Shown: one piece after another, positions 61,072 to 64,000 of the stretch
Layout: each line of letters begins with the position of its first letter
Numbering within the stretch: the first letter of the stretch is position 1
DNA from: Brumimicrobium sp964585545
Lineage (GTDB): Bacteria; Bacteroidota; Bacteroidia; Flavobacteriales_D; Crocinitomicaceae
Assembly (NCBI GenBank): GCA_964585545.1
Contig: CAZPDT010000015.1
Coordinates: 25,120 to 89,119 of the forward strand
Direction of reading: 5' to 3'
Length of the DNA: 64,000 nt
The notes under the pieces: generated by a model
Seen by the model: only the letters and a program-made list of their open reading frames with translations
Database searches by the model: none
Told to the model about the DNA's origin: nothing
Program-made: the position numbers and the translations under genes

Positions 61072-64000
61072 ATGAAAAAGTTAATTATAGGATTGCTTTT
61101 GCTTGTTTGTTTTAACGGGTGGGGGCAGAAAGAGATAAAAACAAATTCCAATCTAAGGATTATTACTGACAGTACGACCCAATACGACTTGGCAGATAGA
61201 ATCTATGGAAATCTACAACGATTAATACCCACTCATAAATTATTTAACCGGTTATTACTTCAAGATACACTTAAGAGTGTAGTCTGGAACACTGATTCTA
61301 TACAGAGCAATCAAGAGTTCGGTGCAACTGCTGACCATGTCTATGGATTATTGTATGAAATGAGGTTAATGTCATTTGATACTACTAGTGTACCCGATAG
61401 AATGGAGGTTATGCATAATGCAATGGATTATATGGGAGACTTTCAATTTGAAAAAGATGAATACCATTATCCGATAGGTATTTTTGATTATAAATATAGT
61501 TACATGGATGAAAACCGCAATCGTAGAAATGGTAATATTAATCTAAAAGATTCTATGTATTATTCTCAAGGTAGAAAATTGGATTTAAAAGAACGAAAAG
61601 CAACCTTAGTAGCACCATTATTTGATCTTTATGGTTCACAACAAATGGCTATTGTTTTTAGAAAAGAAAATTTTTATAGTAATTATAGAAATGTAGAGGA
61701 AATAAAAAGTATTGTTATTCAGTACAATGGAAATAGGAAAAGAATTGAGTTTAGAGAAACATTTTATTTTACCCCACAAGATGAAAGAAATCAGAAATTT
61801 CATATTAAATTAACCTATAAAGATGGTTCGACCTATAATGCTTTTTTTACTATACGAACACCCTATTTGAGTTTAAATAATGGGGACAAAAATAGAGCGA
61901 AAAAATCAGATTTTAAGTGTTTTACCTCTGGTGAAATAAGTCAGGTTATTGGTCCTCTTGATGGAAGAAAATTAAAACTCGAATGGTGTTTACAACCGCG
62001 TTGTGGATGGAATGGGAGAATTTATAAGCCATACATTCTAATAACTGGGTATAGACCCCCTTTTATTGGACAAGATTTTGGAACAACTTGGGATTACTAC
62101 AATAGTGAGCATCACAATATGTTAAGTGACTTAAGAAACAACAACTATGATGTTTTTGTTATCAGATTCAATATGCATTGGAGGTATGATAAGTTAGGAA
62201 TTATTGAAGCTTCAAATTTATTAGAGCGATTTATTATATGGGTTAATGAACAAAAAGGAGGGCAAGCCAGTGGACAAGAAAATATAATACAGGGTAGTTC
62301 GATGGGTGCAAGTGTTGCCCGATTAGCTTTGTTAAGAATGGAAAAGAAGCATTTTGAAAATCCGAATTATCCAAATCACCATACACGTTTAAATATAGCT
62401 TATGATGGAAATTTTTATGGAGCAAATCTTCCCTTGAGTTATCAAGCACAAATTTACAGTGCATATTTCCACCCTGCATTTGGTATATTTTCAGGTCCAA
62501 CTTCAGGAGGGTTAAGACATTTTTTAAGTGCTTATTTATTTATGACTTTAAATCAAAAGGCGACCAAAGATCTGTTGACGTATCATATAGCAGCTTATGA
62601 TCCTTTTATGTTTTTATTTAACTTTTCAAATTATTTTTTTTATAACCCAAAATATCATCCCTCAAGGGGTAATTATTTAAACGCAGTAAATACCGTAGAT
62701 AACAACTACGCCTCTACTGATGGACATGCCAATTTTATTCCTATGCCCAATGCACCCAGAAATATTGCAATCTCTCTCGGCCATTACAACGAATCAAATG
62801 ATGAGAGTAACCCTAATAAATTTAAAAGTGCTGGAGATTATTGGAGGGATATGGATTTTGGACCTTGGAAGTACCAACTTGGAACAGCAACATACATGCC
62901 CGGCTACAATACCTATAAACTTTTTAAAAGAAGGAAATTTGGTTTTTTTGGTATTGGAAGTATTGATCAGGAACTAAACGTAAACCAAATGCGTGAAGTA
63001 GACAATGCGTCTGGAAGTTATTTGGGGGGGGCAGGAAACCTCATTAACGTTGCCGATTGGACCTACTTTTTTTGGTTAACGTTTGGACAAGATTTGTTTA
63101 CCTGGACTTGGGAAGATCGATACAGGTTTACCCACAAATCGGTACTGACTGCCCTTGCAATTAACGAAAATGAATGGCCAGCCAACGGAAGTATGACCAG
63201 AGATTTGAAAAGTATGGGGTTGATGTATAATAAGTTTGATTTTGATCCTAATAATCCCAGTGATTATTCCAACTACTACGGTTACCCTAATCTTGGTCGT
63301 CCCAATGATCATTTTGAGGTAACGCCCTTTGAAGCCATTTTTTGTGGCCCACGAATTCAAGCACATATTCGATTAGACCAAGATGATAACAATTACATAG
63401 ATTCCTTAAAACAGTTTATCCTCAACGAAGTTGAACCATGGTATTTAGGCTTGCAAAATATGCGTATAGGTTCACAAGCTCGTCCAGATTACCGTTATTA
63501 TTCGTATCGACGTGCCAAACACCGCATTTTGGTAGGAAAAGACGTTACCCCAAAAACGGATATTGGGGAATACACCGTAGAGTCGAATGGGAAACTCACT
63601 TTACAGGCGGGAGATGCAATTGTTGTAAAGGATGGCACACATTTTAAAGCAGGTTCAATTGTACACATTAAACCCTTCTATCAAGGTTGTAGCAACTCAA
63701 ATTTAACTGTAGGCGGAGGTGAACCAGGGAGTACAAAAGCGGATAATGAGTATAACATGGCTTATAGGAATACGAATGAACCTCTAAATGAATCAAAGGG
63801 GAATAATTTTATGGTTTATCCAAATCCTGCGGAGAGAATAGTGACCATAACGAGTGAAAACAGAAGTATTCCTGAAAGCATTGAATTTTATAATCTACAG
63901 GGTAGAAAGGTACTTCAGAAAAATTCAAAACAATCAAAAATTACAATTGATCTTGGCGATTTAAAATCAGGTATTTATATCATAAGAATCACCTCAAAAG
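61072..64000 (+). CDS. T9SS-secreted lipase-like alpha/beta hydrolase (3' end outside window)
   Basis: The frame from ATG (MKKLIIGLLLLVCFNGWGQK, a signal peptide) runs about 976 codons without a stop to the window end. Around residues 315-440 it shows an alpha/beta-hydrolase pattern: PYILITGYRPPFIGQDFG, NNNYDVFVIRFNMHWRYDKL and the nucleophile elbow IIQGSSMGASVARLALLR with Ser410. Near residue 870, LTLQAGDAIVVKDGTHFKAG is a motif frequent before Bacteroidota sorting domains. From about residue 912, FMVYPNPAERIVTITSE and GDLKSGIYIIRITSK form a type A T9SS sorting domain. The other catalytic residues cannot be assigned. Only a few residues should be missing. Likely co-transcribed with the coiled-coil gene. 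Confidence 0.82.
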   Translation, partial: MKKLIIGLLLLVCFNGWGQKEIKTNSNLRIITDSTTQYDLADRIYGNLQRLIPTHKLFNRLLLQDTLKSVVWNTDSIQSNQEFGATADHVYGLLYEMRLMSFDTTSVPDRMEVMHNAMDYMGDFQFEKDEYHYPIGIFDYKYSYMDENRNRRNGNINLKDSMYYSQGRKLDLKERKATLVAPLFDLYGSQQMAIVFRKENFYSNYRNVEEIKSIVIQYNGNRKRIEFRETFYFTPQDERNQKFHIKLTYKDGSTYNAFFTIRTPYLSLNNGDKNRAKKSDFKCFTSGEISQVIGPLDGRKLKLEWCLQPRCGWNGRIYKPYILITGYRPPFIGQDFGTTWDYYNSEHHNMLSDLRNNNYDVFVIRFNMHWRYDKLGIIEASNLLERFIIWVNEQKGGQASGQENIIQGSSMGASVARLALLRMEKKHFENPNYPNHHTRLNIAYDGNFYGANLPLSYQAQIYSAYFHPAFGIFSGPTSGGLRHFLSAYLFMTLNQKATKDLLTYHIAAYDPFMFLFNFSNYFFYNPKYHPSRGNYLNAVNTVDNNYASTDGHANFIPMPNAPRNIAISLGHYNESNDESNPNKFKSAGDYWRDMDFGPWKYQLGTATYMPGYNTYKLFKRRKFGFFGIGSIDQELNVNQMREVDNASGSYLGGAGNLINVADWTYFFWLTFGQDLFTWTWEDRYRFTHKSVLTALAINENEWPANGSMTRDLKSMGLMYNKFDFDPNNPSDYSNYYGYPNLGRPNDHFEVTPFEAIFCGPRIQAHIRLDQDDNNYIDSLKQFILNEVEPWYLGLQNMRIGSQARPDYRYYSYRRAKHRILVGKDVTPKTDIGEYTVESNGKLTLQAGDAIVVKDGTHFKAGSIVHIKPFYQGCSNSNLTVGGGEPGSTKADNEYNMAYRNTNEPLNESKGNNFMVYPNPAERIVTITSENRSIPESIEFYNLQGRKVLQKNSKQSKITIDLGDLKSGIYIIRITSK

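Overview
The window is AT-rich chromosomal DNA from a member of the Bacteroidota, most likely order Flavobacteriales. A Crocinitomicaceae/Fluviicola-type lineage is possible, but I cannot fix the genus. The evidence is: a type IX secretion (T9SS) C-terminal sorting domain on the last protein; Bacteroidota-typical families (DUF3822, DUF368/PopT, long-form GAPDH, a short RpoD without region 1.1, SpoIID-like protein, GreA/B-like factor); promoter -7 boxes of the Bacteroidota form TAnnTTTG; and few Shine-Dalgarno sequences. Most genes are ordinary housekeeping genes. I see no tRNA, rRNA, CRISPR array, transposase or prophage.

Layout. 1-10.8 kb: divergent tamB (cut by the window edge) and tsaD, a membrane histidine kinase next to a dispersed repeat, elbB, a DCC protein, a leftward five-gene operon (membrane protein, DUF3822, rsmD, coaD, a thioredoxin-fold protein without the CxxC), pcm and a cold-shock-domain protein. 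10.8-17.3 kb: a small cold-shock gene with a long leader and a UUCG-loop terminator, a cation efflux protein, a LexA/CI-like regulator with operator-like repeats, an ACMSD-type decarboxylase, a META lipoprotein, a membrane-anchored Cache-like protein and an overlooked 52-codon gene. 17.3-20.4 kb: a tight leftward operon of lipoprotein, ribulose-phosphate 3-epimerase fused to a CBS pair, type I-beta DAHP synthase and a KdsC-like phosphatase. 20.6-29.4 kb: ilvE, recQ, SpoIID-like protein, lpxB-small membrane protein-surE, then an ECF sigma factor overlapping a membrane TPR protein. 29.4-37.7 kb: PaaH/PaaG-like genes separated by a 22-bp tandem repeat, a pseudouridine synthase, a Gre factor, a NUDIX protein, an AlbA_2 protein, a 125-bp tandem array broken by an assembly gap, then aroE, popT-like and rhodanese. 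37.9-55.4 kb: M42 peptidase, pirin, GtrA, gcvT, USP, CvfB-like, TPR protein, gyrA, clpC, CCA/poly(A) polymerase, a pRiA4b ORF-3-like protein, methyltransferase, TraB/GumN and FKBP. 55.5-64 kb: GAPDH, rpoD, htrA, then a (CA)18 repeat inside the start of a secreted coiled-coil protein gene, followed 5 nt later by a large T9SS-secreted lipase-like protein that runs off the window.

Most interesting points: (1) the in-frame (CA)18 tract at the 5' end of a two-gene secreted-protein operon, a strong phase-variation candidate; (2) the operon pairing an RPE-CBS fusion (built like KdsD but with another catalytic domain) with DAHP synthase and a KdsC-like phosphatase, possibly an unrecognised 3-deoxy-ulosonate route; (3) a 125-bp tandem array whose N100 gap falls exactly in register and whose inverted fragment supplies the stop codon of aroE; (4) a dispersed TTAACCCG(N)ATTATT element family sitting at gene ends.
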